DNA of 64,000 nt from HXMU1420-2 sp034670145 (GTDB lineage Bacteria > Pseudomonadota > Alphaproteobacteria > Rhodobacterales > Rhodobacteraceae). A program made the position numbers and the translations under genes. Position 1 is the stretch's first letter, and each line of letters starts with the position of its first letter. The stretch lies in the NCBI GenBank assembly GCA_034670145.1, contig JAXMOA010000014.1, positions 108,501 through 172,500 of the forward strand, written 5' to 3'. Under the pieces are notes generated by a model that worked only from the letters and a program-made list of their open reading frames with translations, was not told where the DNA came from and made no database searches. Positions 25,367-33,950 of this stretch are shown piece by piece.

Positions 25367-26416
25367 CTAGTTCGACACGGTGATCAGGGCCTTGCCCCCA
25401 CCGACCGGTTGCGTTGCGGCGGTGACGTTTCCTCCGGATTCCAGCTGCATGCGCGACCGTTGTACGCCCCGGGCCCAGAGCGTGCGGGCAATGGCCTGAG
25501 CGCGCTGTTTGGCCAGCGCGCCATTCTTGTCTTCGCCGCGCGCAACCAGACCGTCGATCCGCACCTGCAACGAGGGGCAGCGCACCAGCGCATCGGCATA
25601 GGCATCCAGCAGGGGCAGGCTGTTGTTGTTGATACGGGCACTGCGCGCCTCGAACCGCACGGAATCCAGACGGCCCAGGGTCAGCAACCGCGCAACACAG
25701 GTCTGATGGTCCGGATCTATGGCGTTCCATTCTGCTACGCGCGGAACCTCAAAGTCATCCGAGCTGTTCTGATCCAGCGGCAGCCCTGGCCCGCTGTTGA
25801 GGGCCTTGCGTTTGAAGGTAAAGTCGAAACTCACGATCGCCAGGGGCGAGATGGAGACATTGGCCGCCTGCTCCAGCCGTTTGACGCCTTCATACAGGTC
25901 AAAATCACTGACCCCGACGAATATCGGATCCGCATTCGAAACCGTCACCCGGTTCTCGTCAATCAGGAAAAGCGTCAGCCTTTCACTGCGGGTAATCTCG
26001 CGTCCATGCATGGAGAGGGTGTATTCCATCGGCACGACCTTGCGTTTGACCTCGGCCAGGTCGTTCAGGCTGCCACGGTCGATCCGCACGGTGATTTCGG
26101 CCATAGGGTGGCGGTAGGTTTCAAACAGCAGGAACCGCATGCGCACGTTGCGGATGTCTATGTAGGTTTCGACCGAATTCAGCGTCACACGCACGACCGC
26201 ATGGCCGGTTTCGTCAATTTCGCCGCTGAGTTGGGTGAAGCGGTTGGTCTCGGCGATGGTGCCTTTCTTGAGCGATATGAACCGCAATTCGGACAGATCC
26301 GTGTCCAGCAACCAACCGTTCTTGAAGGGGTTTGTCTCCGAGGCGGCGCCGGGGGTGCCCATCACGCTGGCGCACAGGCAGAAAAGCATCAGTAGGCGTG
26401 TTAAAAACCCGGGCAT
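25367..26416 (-). CDS. Exported YceI-like domain fused to OmpA C-terminal domain
   Basis: A 349-residue secreted protein. From the ATG at 26416 there is a signal peptide ('FLTRLLMLFCLCASVMG...'). Residues about 35-210 form a YceI-like beta-barrel pattern: 'GWLLDTDLSELRFISLKKGTI', 'FTQLSGEIDETGHAVVRVTL', 'DIRNVRMRFLLFE'. YceI proteins bind isoprenoid lipids in the periplasm. The C-terminal about 110 residues resemble an OmpA peptidoglycan-binding domain ('LLDAYADALVRCPSLQVRIDG', 'ALAKQRAQAIARTLWARGV'). The family pairing is uncommon. It is divergent from the caspase gene; a role in anchoring a lipid-binding barrel to the cell wall is inferred. Confidence 0.7.
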   Translation of the reverse strand: MPGFLTRLLMLFCLCASVMGTPGAASETNPFKNGWLLDTDLSELRFISLKKGTIAETNRFTQLSGEIDETGHAVVRVTLNSVETYIDIRNVRMRFLLFETYRHPMAEITVRIDRGSLNDLAEVKRKVVPMEYTLSMHGREITRSERLTLFLIDENRVTVSNADPIFVGVSDFDLYEGVKRLEQAANVSISPLAIVSFDFTFKRKALNSGPGLPLDQNSSDDFEVPRVAEWNAIDPDHQTCVARLLTLGRLDSVRFEARSARINNNSLPLLDAYADALVRCPSLQVRIDGLVARGEDKNGALAKQRAQAIARTLWARGVQRSRMQLESGGNVTAATQPVGGGKALITVSN

Positions 26417-26593
26417 CGCAAACCTTACATAAACATACACCCCGGGATCGGGGCCGGGTTCAGTGTAACGGTCAGGTCTTTGCAGTTTCAACACAATCTG
26501 ATGTGTTCACACAGTTTTAGGTAGATCTTGGCAAGGTTGATTGCGAACATGGGGTCTGCGTCGCCCTGAAGGGCGGTTTGTTTCTGGGATCGA

Positions 26594-28174
26594 GTGACGG
26601 GGCCAAGTGGTTTGAAAGTTTTCTGGCGTTTCTGGTCGTTTGTGAACGGCTTCATCATTGCGGCTGTCCTTGGGTTGGTCGGGTTGGCTGGTACGGCAAA
26701 TGCTGGCGAAGACCCGCCCCGGATCGCGCTGTTGATCGGCAACGGCAGCTATGGATCGGTGGCTTCGCTGGACAATCCGGTCAATGATGCGGACCTGATC
26801 GCACATACGTTGAAGGCGTTGGATTTTGACGTCACGCTGATCACGGACGGCAATCAGATTGCAATGAAACGTGCCATCGCCCAGTTTGGTCGCGATCTGC
26901 GTCAATCCGGCCCGGACACGGTGGGTTTGTTTTACTATGCCGGTCATGGGGTGCAGTCCTTTGGTACCAATTACCTGCTGCCGGTTGATGCATCCTTGAT
27001 GAACGCCGCTGACCTGGATCTGGTCGCGGTCGAGGCGCAATCGATCCTGCGGCAGATGTTCTCGGCCAAGAATGCCACCAATATCGTCATTCTGGATGCC
27101 TGCCGTGACAATCCGTTCAGTTCCATTCCCGAGTTCAATGACAGTGGCCTGGCCGAAATGGACGCGCCGACGGGCACGTTTCTGGCCTATGCCACCGGAC
27201 CGGGCAATGTGGCCCTGGACGGGACGACCGGGAACAGCCCCTTTACCAAGGCGCTGGCCGGTTACATGACCACGGCCGGCATGCCGATCGAGCAGATGTT
27301 CAAGCAGGTGCGGATTGAGGTGCTGGATGAAACCGATGGGCTTCAGACGCCCTGGGACAGCTCTTCGTTGACGCGGGATTTCATGTTTGCCAAGCCGGAA
27401 GACCCCAGTATCGCAGCGGACCGCAGTGAAGAGCTGGACTGGCGCAGCGCGCAGGCCTCTGGTGACATGCTGGATCTGATCGCCTTTCTGCGCGCCTATC
27501 CGCAAAGCATCCATGTAGAGGCGGCGGGTGATCTGCTGGTGGCTGTGCTGGAATACGAGTTGAACATCGAGTTGGAGCGCGCGGCAAAGGAAAAGGCCAA
27601 TTCCAGCGGCCCGTCCCGTGACGAAGAGCGCCTGTACCAACTGGCTGCCGCCAATGGGACGCCGGAAGGCTACAAGATGTATTTGAGGATGTATCCGCGC
27701 GGTGTCTATGCCGGGGTTGTCCGGCTGGAAATGGCAGAGCTGGAACAACGCGCCAGGTCGGCGGACCCGGCAGAGGGCCAGGTCACCCAAGGTGGTGCAC
27801 AAGAGGCTGAACAGGGGGCGGGGGCATCGGACAGCGCCGGTACGTCCTTGTCCTCTGACGAGGTTTCGACGGAGTTGCCTGATCGCAGGGTTACGTTTAT
27901 TGATCCGTTGGTTTCGGAGGTCCCCGAGGTTCAGGGCAGGTCTATCGCGATCCTGATCAACTCTGCGCCGCTCTATTCCCCGATGGAGGGGTTGCCGAAT
28001 GAATACTGGAAGGGACAATCCTGTGGATCGTGCCATGAGTGGTCCGAAGACAGGCTATGCGATCATGCGACCCGTTATCTGAGCGCAAGCAGCTATTCCG
28101 CGACGCGCCCGCATCCGTTCGGGGGCGGGTTAAAGGAAAACCTGAGGCTTTGGGCCGCGGGTGGATGTGAATAA
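26594..28174 (+). CDS. Exported caspase-like (peptidase C14) protein with C-terminal CxxCH motif
   Basis: A 526-residue protein. The N-terminus has a hydrophobic export signal ending near 'GLAGTANA'; the GTG at 26594 is listed and a TTG at 26612 is equally plausible. The caspase domain (about 40-265) has 'RIALLIGNGSYGSVASLDNPVNDA', H118 in 'FYYAGHGVQ' and C170 in 'LDACRDNPF', a complete His/Cys dyad. A mid region has short helical repeats followed by acidic linker. The C-terminus has 'SCGSCHEWSEDRLCDHATRYL', where C477, C480 and H481 make a CxxCH c-type heme or metal motif. It converges on the ExbB/ExbD/TonB-like operon ending at 28208, which suggests a shared envelope role. Confidence 0.82.
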   Translation: MTGPSGLKVFWRFWSFVNGFIIAAVLGLVGLAGTANAGEDPPRIALLIGNGSYGSVASLDNPVNDADLIAHTLKALDFDVTLITDGNQIAMKRAIAQFGRDLRQSGPDTVGLFYYAGHGVQSFGTNYLLPVDASLMNAADLDLVAVEAQSILRQMFSAKNATNIVILDACRDNPFSSIPEFNDSGLAEMDAPTGTFLAYATGPGNVALDGTTGNSPFTKALAGYMTTAGMPIEQMFKQVRIEVLDETDGLQTPWDSSSLTRDFMFAKPEDPSIAADRSEELDWRSAQASGDMLDLIAFLRAYPQSIHVEAAGDLLVAVLEYELNIELERAAKEKANSSGPSRDEERLYQLAAANGTPEGYKMYLRMYPRGVYAGVVRLEMAELEQRARSADPAEGQVTQGGAQEAEQGAGASDSAGTSLSSDEVSTELPDRRVTFIDPLVSEVPEVQGRSIAILINSAPLYSPMEGLPNEYWKGQSCGSCHEWSEDRLCDHATRYLSASSYSATRPHPFGGGLKENLRLWAAGGCE

Positions 28175-28207
28175 CAAAGACGGCGGGTATATCCGACAAT
28201 CGGGCGA

Positions 28208-30043
28208 TTACTTGGCCGATGTGGTGACAAAGAAATAGACCCATTCCCCTTTGAAATCCGGATGGGTCTCGCGCGCCAGAGTCACCCGTTCCTCCAGCCA
28301 TTCCAGATAGGGTGCGGCGGGCTCTTGAATGGGTCTCAGCCCATCGTAAAGCGGGTGCGAGGCGGCAAAGGCCACGGCGATTTCCTGCCCGAAGGGGGGG
28401 CTGATGATCAGTTGCAGGCCGCTGTCCCGCGCCGATCGCGCGCCGATGCGCTGTGCCGTTTTGGCCGTGGCCCGGCGCAATGGGCTGTATTCGTTCGGCT
28501 CCAGATGCAGGACGTTCCCGTCCGCGTCAAAGTAATCCAGATAGATCACCGCGTCATAGTCCGGCGCGGTCATGTCGAGCGACAGGTAGTCGCCTTCGGC
28601 GAAGCCAAAGACTCGGGCATGGGCGTCATCGCCGATCACAAGCGGATTGGTGAATTGATCCGTGGATTGTGCCAGCCCGACCGCGGCAATCCCCGACAGC
28701 GCATTGCATTGCGGCCGTGGCAGGATCAGCATGTTGTCAGAGACGGCGATATCCGTGCCCATCTGGGCCTGCAACGCCTGCATGACACTGGGACGTAACC
28801 CGTCTTCGGGGATATGGCCATTGACGGTCAGCGTCGTGGTCTCGGGGTCAAACCCGACCTGCAACCGTGCGCAGGGCACCTGTGACAGGATCCCGGCAAC
28901 CCCGTCGCGCACAGGGTTTTGATCCGCGCCCACATCGCCCGGCTCCATAAAGCTTTGGAAGGCCGCGAAAGAGACCGGATCGACCGCGCTGTCCCCGCCA
29001 GGAAAGGCCAGCGCGGCCTTGACGTAGGCGGCCTCGGGGGCGGCGGCGTCGACCGGTTGGGCCGTGGGCGCGCCCGCCGGGGTCGTTTCTGTTTCGGGTT
29101 GGCTATTGGCGAGTGCGTCGGATTGTGGGGCCAGGGTGGTGGCGGGTTCGGTCGGGGCGGTGGCGAGTGCGGCGGGCGTGGGGGCGGGGGCCTGCGCGGT
29201 GGCCGCCTGTGCCGCCAGCGGGGTGGCGACTGTGGGGGTGACGGCCACCTGGGCGCTGGCCGCAAGAACGGCGGTTGGTTCAAGGGCGCTGGCAACTGCG
29301 GGCGTCGCGGCTGGCGCTGCCGCCTGGGCCGGTTTGCTTTGGGCGGCGGGTCCTACGGGTTTGGACGCCAGGATCACCGGTTGTGCCGCCGCCAGAGCCG
29401 GAGGAGCCTGTGTCGTGGCGGTCAACGCGGCCGTCGCCATGGGCGCTGCGGCGACAGAGGCTGCCGGGGCCGCAACCGCCTGTGTCTGCTGTGCGCTGGG
29501 CGTCGCTGCTGCGGTTGTTGAGGCCTCCGGGGTTGCGGCCTGAACAGCGGTGCTGGGGGCCGTGACCGTGGCGGCCCGATCGCTCTGCGGTGAAAGCGCC
29601 TGCCCGGGCTCGGCCTGGGGCGCGGCAGCCGGTGGCAGGCTTTGTGCCTGCGCCGTGGCCTGCGCGACCGGGGCGGCCTGCGCGGCGGCGGCAGCAACGG
29701 GTTGTGACACGGTCTCGGACGTCTTGGCCTGCGAGGCCGGGGCATCGGCGCTGGGCAATGACTGTGCCTGAGGCTGGGCGGTTTCGGCCCGGCTGCTTGG
29801 GATCGCCCCTCCCTCCAGCCCTGCGCCGGTGGCCTCGGACTGGGCCGCCGGATCGACCTCTGGCTCGGCGACGCGGGCCTCAGATCGATCCAGCGTATGG
29901 GCGACCATCTCCATCCTGGTTTCCGGCATCGGCTGGTCCTGCACCTCTTTGGGGGTCAGGCTGGCCAGCAAGGCAAAGCCAGCCGCCACATGCAGCCCGA
30001 GCGATGCGGCCAGGCCGACGGACCAGCGCAGCGCGACGTTCAT
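28208..30043 (-). CDS. TonB-like energy-transducing protein with Ala/Pro/Gln-rich spacer and distinct C-terminal domain
   Basis: A 611-residue protein, last gene of a five-gene minus-strand operon, overlapping the second exbD by 4 bp. An N-terminal signal-anchor ('WSVGLAASLGLHVAAGFALLASL') carries the conserved TonB/TolA-type His in 'GLH'. Residues about 50-340 are a low-complexity Ala/Pro/Gln/Thr spacer able to cross the periplasm. The C-terminal about 230 residues ('CARLQVGFDPETTTLTVNG', 'YLSLDMTAPDYDAVIYLDYFDADGNVLHL') form a folded domain that resembles DUF4384-type surface/sensor domains more than the canonical TonB CTD. It probably couples an ExbBD-type motor to an unknown periplasmic or outer-membrane partner. 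Confidence 0.7.
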   Translation of the reverse strand: MNVALRWSVGLAASLGLHVAAGFALLASLTPKEVQDQPMPETRMEMVAHTLDRSEARVAEPEVDPAAQSEATGAGLEGGAIPSSRAETAQPQAQSLPSADAPASQAKTSETVSQPVAAAAAQAAPVAQATAQAQSLPPAAAPQAEPGQALSPQSDRAATVTAPSTAVQAATPEASTTAAATPSAQQTQAVAAPAASVAAAPMATAALTATTQAPPALAAAQPVILASKPVGPAAQSKPAQAAAPAATPAVASALEPTAVLAASAQVAVTPTVATPLAAQAATAQAPAPTPAALATAPTEPATTLAPQSDALANSQPETETTPAGAPTAQPVDAAAPEAAYVKAALAFPGGDSAVDPVSFAAFQSFMEPGDVGADQNPVRDGVAGILSQVPCARLQVGFDPETTTLTVNGHIPEDGLRPSVMQALQAQMGTDIAVSDNMLILPRPQCNALSGIAAVGLAQSTDQFTNPLVIGDDAHARVFGFAEGDYLSLDMTAPDYDAVIYLDYFDADGNVLHLEPNEYSPLRRATAKTAQRIGARSARDSGLQLIISPPFGQEIAVAFAASHPLYDGLRPIQEPAAPYLEWLEERVTLARETHPDFKGEWVYFFVTTSAK

Positions 30044-30468
30044 GGAGACCTCGGGGCAGTGCCGGGTGCGGGGGCGGGGGTGACCACCAGCATCACATCC
30101 TTGACCCCGCTCGCCTCGGCCAGCGTGACCAGCGGCAGCACAAACCGCAGCTCTGCGTCCTGATGGGCATTGATCCGCAGGCGCAGGTCCGGGTCGCTCT
30201 CCAGCCGCCGCGCGATCTGATCCGGCAGATCCTCTTTGCTGACGGCGAGCCCCTCGAACGCCAGATCGCCCTGGTCCGAAACCGCAAGCGTCAGCCCCCC
30301 CGCCGGCATGTCACGCCCGGTTTCTGCCACGGGCGGCGACACGTCAAATGGCGCTGTGGCATCCATCCGGCCAATCAGCATGAAAAACACCAGCAGGAAA
30401 AAGACGACGTCGATCAGCGCGACAATGGTTTCGGTCGGTTCCGGGCGGGCCCGGCGCCGGATCTTCAT
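30040..30468 (-). CDS. exbD: ExbD/TolR-family biopolymer transport protein (second copy)
   Basis: A 142-residue protein with one N-terminal membrane segment ('IVALIDVVFFLLVFFMLIG') containing the conserved Asp that takes part in proton passage. A periplasmic domain follows with 'LTLAVSDQGDLAFEGLAV' and 'LRLRINAHQDAELRFVLPL'. ExbD/TolR dimers sit in a pentameric ExbB/TolQ ring and use proton flow to drive a TonB/TolA-like protein. It overlaps both neighbouring genes by 4 bp. Two different ExbD copies in one operon suggest a heterodimeric stator core. Confidence 0.88.
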   Translation of the reverse strand: MKIRRRARPEPTETIVALIDVVFFLLVFFMLIGRMDATAPFDVSPPVAETGRDMPAGGLTLAVSDQGDLAFEGLAVSKEDLPDQIARRLESDPDLRLRINAHQDAELRFVLPLVTLAEASGVKDVMLVVTPAPAPGTAPRSP

Positions 30469-30893
30469 TGTCCTGCCTCCAGCCGGACCACACGCAGACG
30501 GGTCACGCCGGCCAGGGTCGCGGCCTCCATGACCGAAATCAACGCCTGAGTGCGGGCCACGGTCGAGGGCAAAATCAACACCTGCGTCAGCGGATCCTCG
30601 GCCACCCGCGCCGCCAGTTCCGATTGCAGGCTGTCCGGCGTCATTGGCCGGCCGCGAATGACCGGCGCGCCATCGGCCGTGATTCGGATCATCAGCGATC
30701 CGCCCTCGCCACTGGCCGTATCCTGGGCCGGGGGCGTTTCATCCGCGCGTTGAACGGCTGGGATCATGTCGAGATTGAGATAGGTCGAGGTGACCATGAA
30801 GAACACCAGCAGGATCAGCATGACGTCAATCATCGGCACCAGCGAGATCAACGCGCGGGGCCGATTCGGACGTTTGAGCGAGGTGCTGGACAT
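30465..30893 (-). CDS. exbD: ExbD/TolR-family biopolymer transport protein (first copy)
   Basis: A 142-residue ExbD-type protein. The membrane segment 'LISLVPMIDVMLILLVFFMV' holds the conserved proton-path Asp. The periplasmic part has 'GSLMIRITADGAPVIRGRPM' and 'LTQVLILPSTVARTQALISVMEAA'. It is third in the operon, 18 bp after the ExbB stop and overlapping the second exbD by 4 bp. Its sequence differs considerably from the other copy although the lengths are equal. Confidence 0.9.
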   Translation of the reverse strand: MSSTSLKRPNRPRALISLVPMIDVMLILLVFFMVTSTYLNLDMIPAVQRADETPPAQDTASGEGGSLMIRITADGAPVIRGRPMTPDSLQSELAARVAEDPLTQVLILPSTVARTQALISVMEAATLAGVTRLRVVRLEAGQ

Positions 30894-30911
30894 GACCGGT
30901 GCCTCTCTGCG

Positions 30912-31535
30912 TCAGCTTTTCGGCGACTCGTGGATCAGCAACAGTTCTCCGACCGCGCCTTCGATCAGCTGCGCCGCCGTGTCGATGCGCGAGGACAGCA
31001 GGCTTGCCCCGACAGCCGCCGGAATGGCCACCAACAGGCCAGCCGCCGTGGTCAGAAGCGCCTGCCAGATCCCGCCCGCCAGAACCGAGGCATTGGCCGC
31101 ACCTTCGGCCATCTCGAGTTCCTGAAAGGATTGGATCATGCCCAGCACTGTGCCCAGCAATCCCAGCAACGGAGAAATCATTGCGATCAGCTCCAGAATC
31201 CGGATGCCACGGCTCATGTCCATGACTTCATCATTGCCACGACGCACCAGCTCGGCCTCCAGACGGGCGCCGCCCAGGCCGTCGCGCAGGGCGGAAATGG
31301 CATAGCTCATGATCCGGTCCGCCGGCGCGCGTTCATGGGCGACGCTTTCGGCCGCGACGTTGTGATCCCCGCGCGCCCAGGCTTCCAGCGCGGCCTGGCG
31401 GTCTGATGCGCCCGACCGAACGCCCCAGAGCTGCACGACCTTGACCACGATCAGAGACAGCGAAAGGATTGATAGCACCGTCAGCACGGCAATAATCATG
31501 CCGCCCGGACCCATACTGCTCAGACTGAAGCCCAT
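30912..31535 (-). CDS. exbB: ExbB/TolQ/MotA-family proton channel protein
   Basis: A 207-residue inner-membrane protein with three expected transmembrane segments: 'GMIIAVLTVLSILSLSLIVVKVV' near the N-terminus, 'LELIAMISPLLGLLGTVLGMI' and 'ALLTTAAGLLVAIPAAVGASLL'. The last two carry the ExbB/TolQ signature and the Thr positions of the proton pathway. It forms the pentamer of an Exb/Tol-type motor with the two ExbD proteins downstream. It lies 3 bp from the exported-protein gene upstream, so it is the second gene of the operon. Confidence 0.92.
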   Translation of the reverse strand: MGFSLSSMGPGGMIIAVLTVLSILSLSLIVVKVVQLWGVRSGASDRQAALEAWARGDHNVAAESVAHERAPADRIMSYAISALRDGLGGARLEAELVRRGNDEVMDMSRGIRILELIAMISPLLGLLGTVLGMIQSFQELEMAEGAANASVLAGGIWQALLTTAAGLLVAIPAAVGASLLSSRIDTAAQLIEGAVGELLLIHESPKS

Positions 31536-31538
31536 GGC

Positions 31539-31976
31539 TTATTTCACCAGCGGTGCAGAGGTCTTGCTGCCCAGCTCGATGATCGCGAAACAGTCGGCCT
31601 CATCCGCGTTCTGCGGTTTGCAGGACGTCATGTCATGCAGCAGAATTTCCGAGATGTTGGAGCATGTAATATCGGGGATTTCGAACAATTTGAGCGTGGT
31701 GCGCGCAACGGGAAGCGGTGCCGCGTCGATGGACAGCAGCCGGTCGATCACGGCGTTGCCATCCAAAATCGCCAGAGACATTTCGAAGCCTTCGAAGCTT
31801 TGCCCCGTTTCATTGCGAAACAGGAAAAAGGACCGGCAACCGCCGCCTTCGATATCTTCGAATTTGTTCAGCTCGACGCGCATCGGTCCGGCATCTTGCG
31901 CCGCAACCTGCGCCGCTGGGGCCAGGAACGCGCAGCACGCAGCCGCAATGGCGAGGTGTTTGGAAAAGATCGGCAT
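31539..31976 (-). CDS. Small exported protein, first gene of the Exb-type operon
   Basis: A 145-residue protein with a signal peptide ending near 'APAAQVAAQ'. The start at 31976 has GGAGG six bases upstream; longer in-frame extension is not needed. The mature chain has four cysteines ('GGCRSFFLFRNETG', 'DITCSNIS', 'MTSCKPQN', 'DCFAIIEL') that could form two disulfides. I recognise no domain by function, but the placement directly before exbB suggests a periplasmic component of this motor. It is divergent from the T6SS locus. Confidence 0.75.
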   Translation of the reverse strand: MPIFSKHLAIAAACCAFLAPAAQVAAQDAGPMRVELNKFEDIEGGGCRSFFLFRNETGQSFEGFEMSLAILDGNAVIDRLLSIDAAPLPVARTTLKLFEIPDITCSNISEILLHDMTSCKPQNADEADCFAIIELGSKTSAPLVK

Positions 31977-32269
31977 GGTTTCCTCCAGTATCGTGCGGCA
32001 GTTTTCTCTGCCAATCCACCTTGGACTCTGCACAGCATCTGACCGCGCCAGTCCGGTTAAAACAATTTGCCCACAGTATATCCGATGTTCGCGTATAACG
32101 TGTGACGCGAATTTCGCAGTGAAAGCGGGGCAAGTCGCCAAAAACATTTGACTTTAACAAGACGATAAGGCTGACTCCGGGTCAAGATCTTGATTTCGCA
32201 TTATGAGACCAATAACAATTTCGCACCGCACCAACGGTGCAATGTTTTTAACGCGCCTGGGGAGGACCA
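31977..32269. promoter_or_regulatory. Divergent control region between the Exb operon and the T6SS locus
   Basis: This 293-bp gap separates two divergent operons and must hold both promoters. A TTGACT hexamer at 32148-32153 is compatible with a -35 box facing tssA, but I see no convincing -10 at normal spacing. I found no clear operator dyad. Confidence 0.3.
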
Positions 32270-33322
32270 ATGGACGCCGCAGCATTGCTTGAACCCAGAG
32301 AAGGTGATTCGCCCAGCGGCGAAAACTTGGAATACGATCCGGTCTTTACAGACATGGAGTTGGCTGCTCAGCCCGGCGAAGAGCAGCAAATGGGCGATGA
32401 GATCAAGGCCGGCAGCGATCCGGATTACCGCGAGGTCCGCACCAAGGCCCAGGGCGTGTTGGAGCGCAGCCACGATCTGCGCGCCGCAGTCTACCTGGGC
32501 GAGGCGTTGCTGGTTCTGGAGGGGCTGACCAGCTTTGTTCAGATCACGACCTATATCCGCGGATGTCTGGAGCAGCATTGGGATACCTGCCATCCCGAGC
32601 TGGACGAAGATGACGACAACGACCCGACGATGCGGGTCAATGCGATTCAGGGGCTTTGCGGGCAACCCGGCGGATTGGGCGGGCCTTCTCCGGTTTATTC
32701 GGCGCTGCGCAACAAGGTGGCTCTGACCAATAGTCGCGGATTCGGGCGGTTTTCCTTCCGTGATATGGAAATCGCGGATGGGCAGGTGCAGGCGCCCAGC
32801 GGCATGGATACGATCCCGGATACCGGGACAATCGGCGCCGCGTTTCAGGATACCGACCAGGAAGAGCTGTCGCAGCTTCACGGGGCAGCCGTGCAGGCGA
32901 CCGAAGACGTACGCGCGATCTCAGCTATTTTTGACGAAAAGGTGCCGGGGCAGGGGCCCGAACTGGATCCACTGATCAAATTGCTGGTGCAGATCACCAA
33001 ACGGCTGACCGCACATACCGAAGGTGCCGCAGAGGTCGAAGGCGCAGCGGAAGATGGCGAGGCCGTTGCTGATGGCGGTGGCGGGGGCGGCGGCCCTGCG
33101 GTTCAGGCCGCGCCCGGTGCGATCAATTCGCCGGCGGATGTCTCTGCCGCTTTGGAACGGATCATCGCCTATTACGCCCGCGCAGAACCCTCCAGCCCGG
33201 TGCCATTGGTGCTGGAGCGGGCCAAACGTTTGGTCGGCGCAGATTTTATGACAATCATGAAAGATATGGCGCCCGGAGGTCTGTCCAATGTGCTGACCGT
33301 AGGCGGGATAGAAGACTACTGA
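32270..33322 (+). CDS. tssA: T6SS protein TssA (ImpA N-terminal domain)
   Basis: A 350-residue TssA-type protein, first gene of the T6SS operon, with GGGGAGG just before its ATG. The ImpA_N signature is present: 'GENLEYDPVFTDMELAAQPG' and 'DYREVRTKAQGVLERSHDLRAAVYLGEALL'. A 'GGGGGGGP' linker near residue 270 joins a short C-terminal domain with 'ERIIAYYARAEPSSPVPLVLERAKRLV'. TssA proteins recruit the baseplate, cap or prime sheath polymerisation, and this short-form C-terminus differs from the ring-forming VC_A-type ends. The small C-terminal domain fits the class of short TssA proteins. Confidence 0.93.
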   Translation: MDAAALLEPREGDSPSGENLEYDPVFTDMELAAQPGEEQQMGDEIKAGSDPDYREVRTKAQGVLERSHDLRAAVYLGEALLVLEGLTSFVQITTYIRGCLEQHWDTCHPELDEDDDNDPTMRVNAIQGLCGQPGGLGGPSPVYSALRNKVALTNSRGFGRFSFRDMEIADGQVQAPSGMDTIPDTGTIGAAFQDTDQEELSQLHGAAVQATEDVRAISAIFDEKVPGQGPELDPLIKLLVQITKRLTAHTEGAAEVEGAAEDGEAVADGGGGGGGPAVQAAPGAINSPADVSAALERIIAYYARAEPSSPVPLVLERAKRLVGADFMTIMKDMAPGGLSNVLTVGGIEDY

Positions 33323-33424
33323 TGTGCCGACCTGGTTTTTTTGGCTTAAGTGAAATTTGCCACATACAGGCCAGGTTACGGCGTGTAATTCAATCACACG
33401 ACTTCAAATAGGAGCATTACGAAG

Positions 33425-33940
33425 ATGGCGGACAGCTCACAGAAATTCATAGCGCGCAACAGGGCGCCGCGGGTTCAGATCGAATATGACGTGGAGCTTT
33501 ACGGCGCCGAGAAGAAAGTGCAGCTGCCTTTCGTCATGGGGGTGATGAGCGACCTTGCCGGCAAATCCGAAGCGCCGCAGCCTGCGATCGCAGACCGTAA
33601 GTTCCTGGAAATCGACGTCGACAATTTCGACGACCGTATGAAGTCGATGGCGCCTCGGGCGGCATTCACGGTCCCGAACACATTGACCGGCGAAGGCAAC
33701 CTGGCGGTTGATATCACGTTTGAAAGCATGGATGACTTTTCGCCCGCAGCCATCGCGGCAAAGGTTGAACCGCTCAAGGAATTGCTGGATGCGCGCACGC
33801 AGCTGAGCAACCTGATGACATATATGGATGGCAAGACCGGGGCCGAAGATCTGATCACAAAGATCATGTCGGATCCGAGCCTGCTCAAGACACTTGCCGC
33901 TCAGCCTGCACCGCAGGCCGATGGCGACGACGACGCGTAA
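33425..33940 (+). CDS. tssB: T6SS sheath small subunit TssB
   Basis: A 171-residue VipA-type sheath protein. It has 'RVQIEYDVELYGAEKKVQLPFVMGVMSDL', then 'FLEIDVDNFDDRM', 'ITFESMDDFSP' and a short acidic tail 'DGDDDA'. With TssC it assembles the contractile sheath around the Hcp tube. It is nearly the same over the first 147 residues (about 20 differences by eye) as the N-terminal domain of the giant protein at 45707. The gene follows tssA by 102 bp, enough for a separate promoter. Confidence 0.97.
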   Translation: MADSSQKFIARNRAPRVQIEYDVELYGAEKKVQLPFVMGVMSDLAGKSEAPQPAIADRKFLEIDVDNFDDRMKSMAPRAAFTVPNTLTGEGNLAVDITFESMDDFSPAAIAAKVEPLKELLDARTQLSNLMTYMDGKTGAEDLITKIMSDPSLLKTLAAQPAPQADGDDDA

Positions 33941-33950
33941 GGAGCACGAG

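Noticed and set aside
28919..29543. Gly-rich plus-strand frames opposite the TonB-like spacer
   Set aside because: They are antisense images of the Ala/Pro/Gln-rich linker with no start signal or family pattern.
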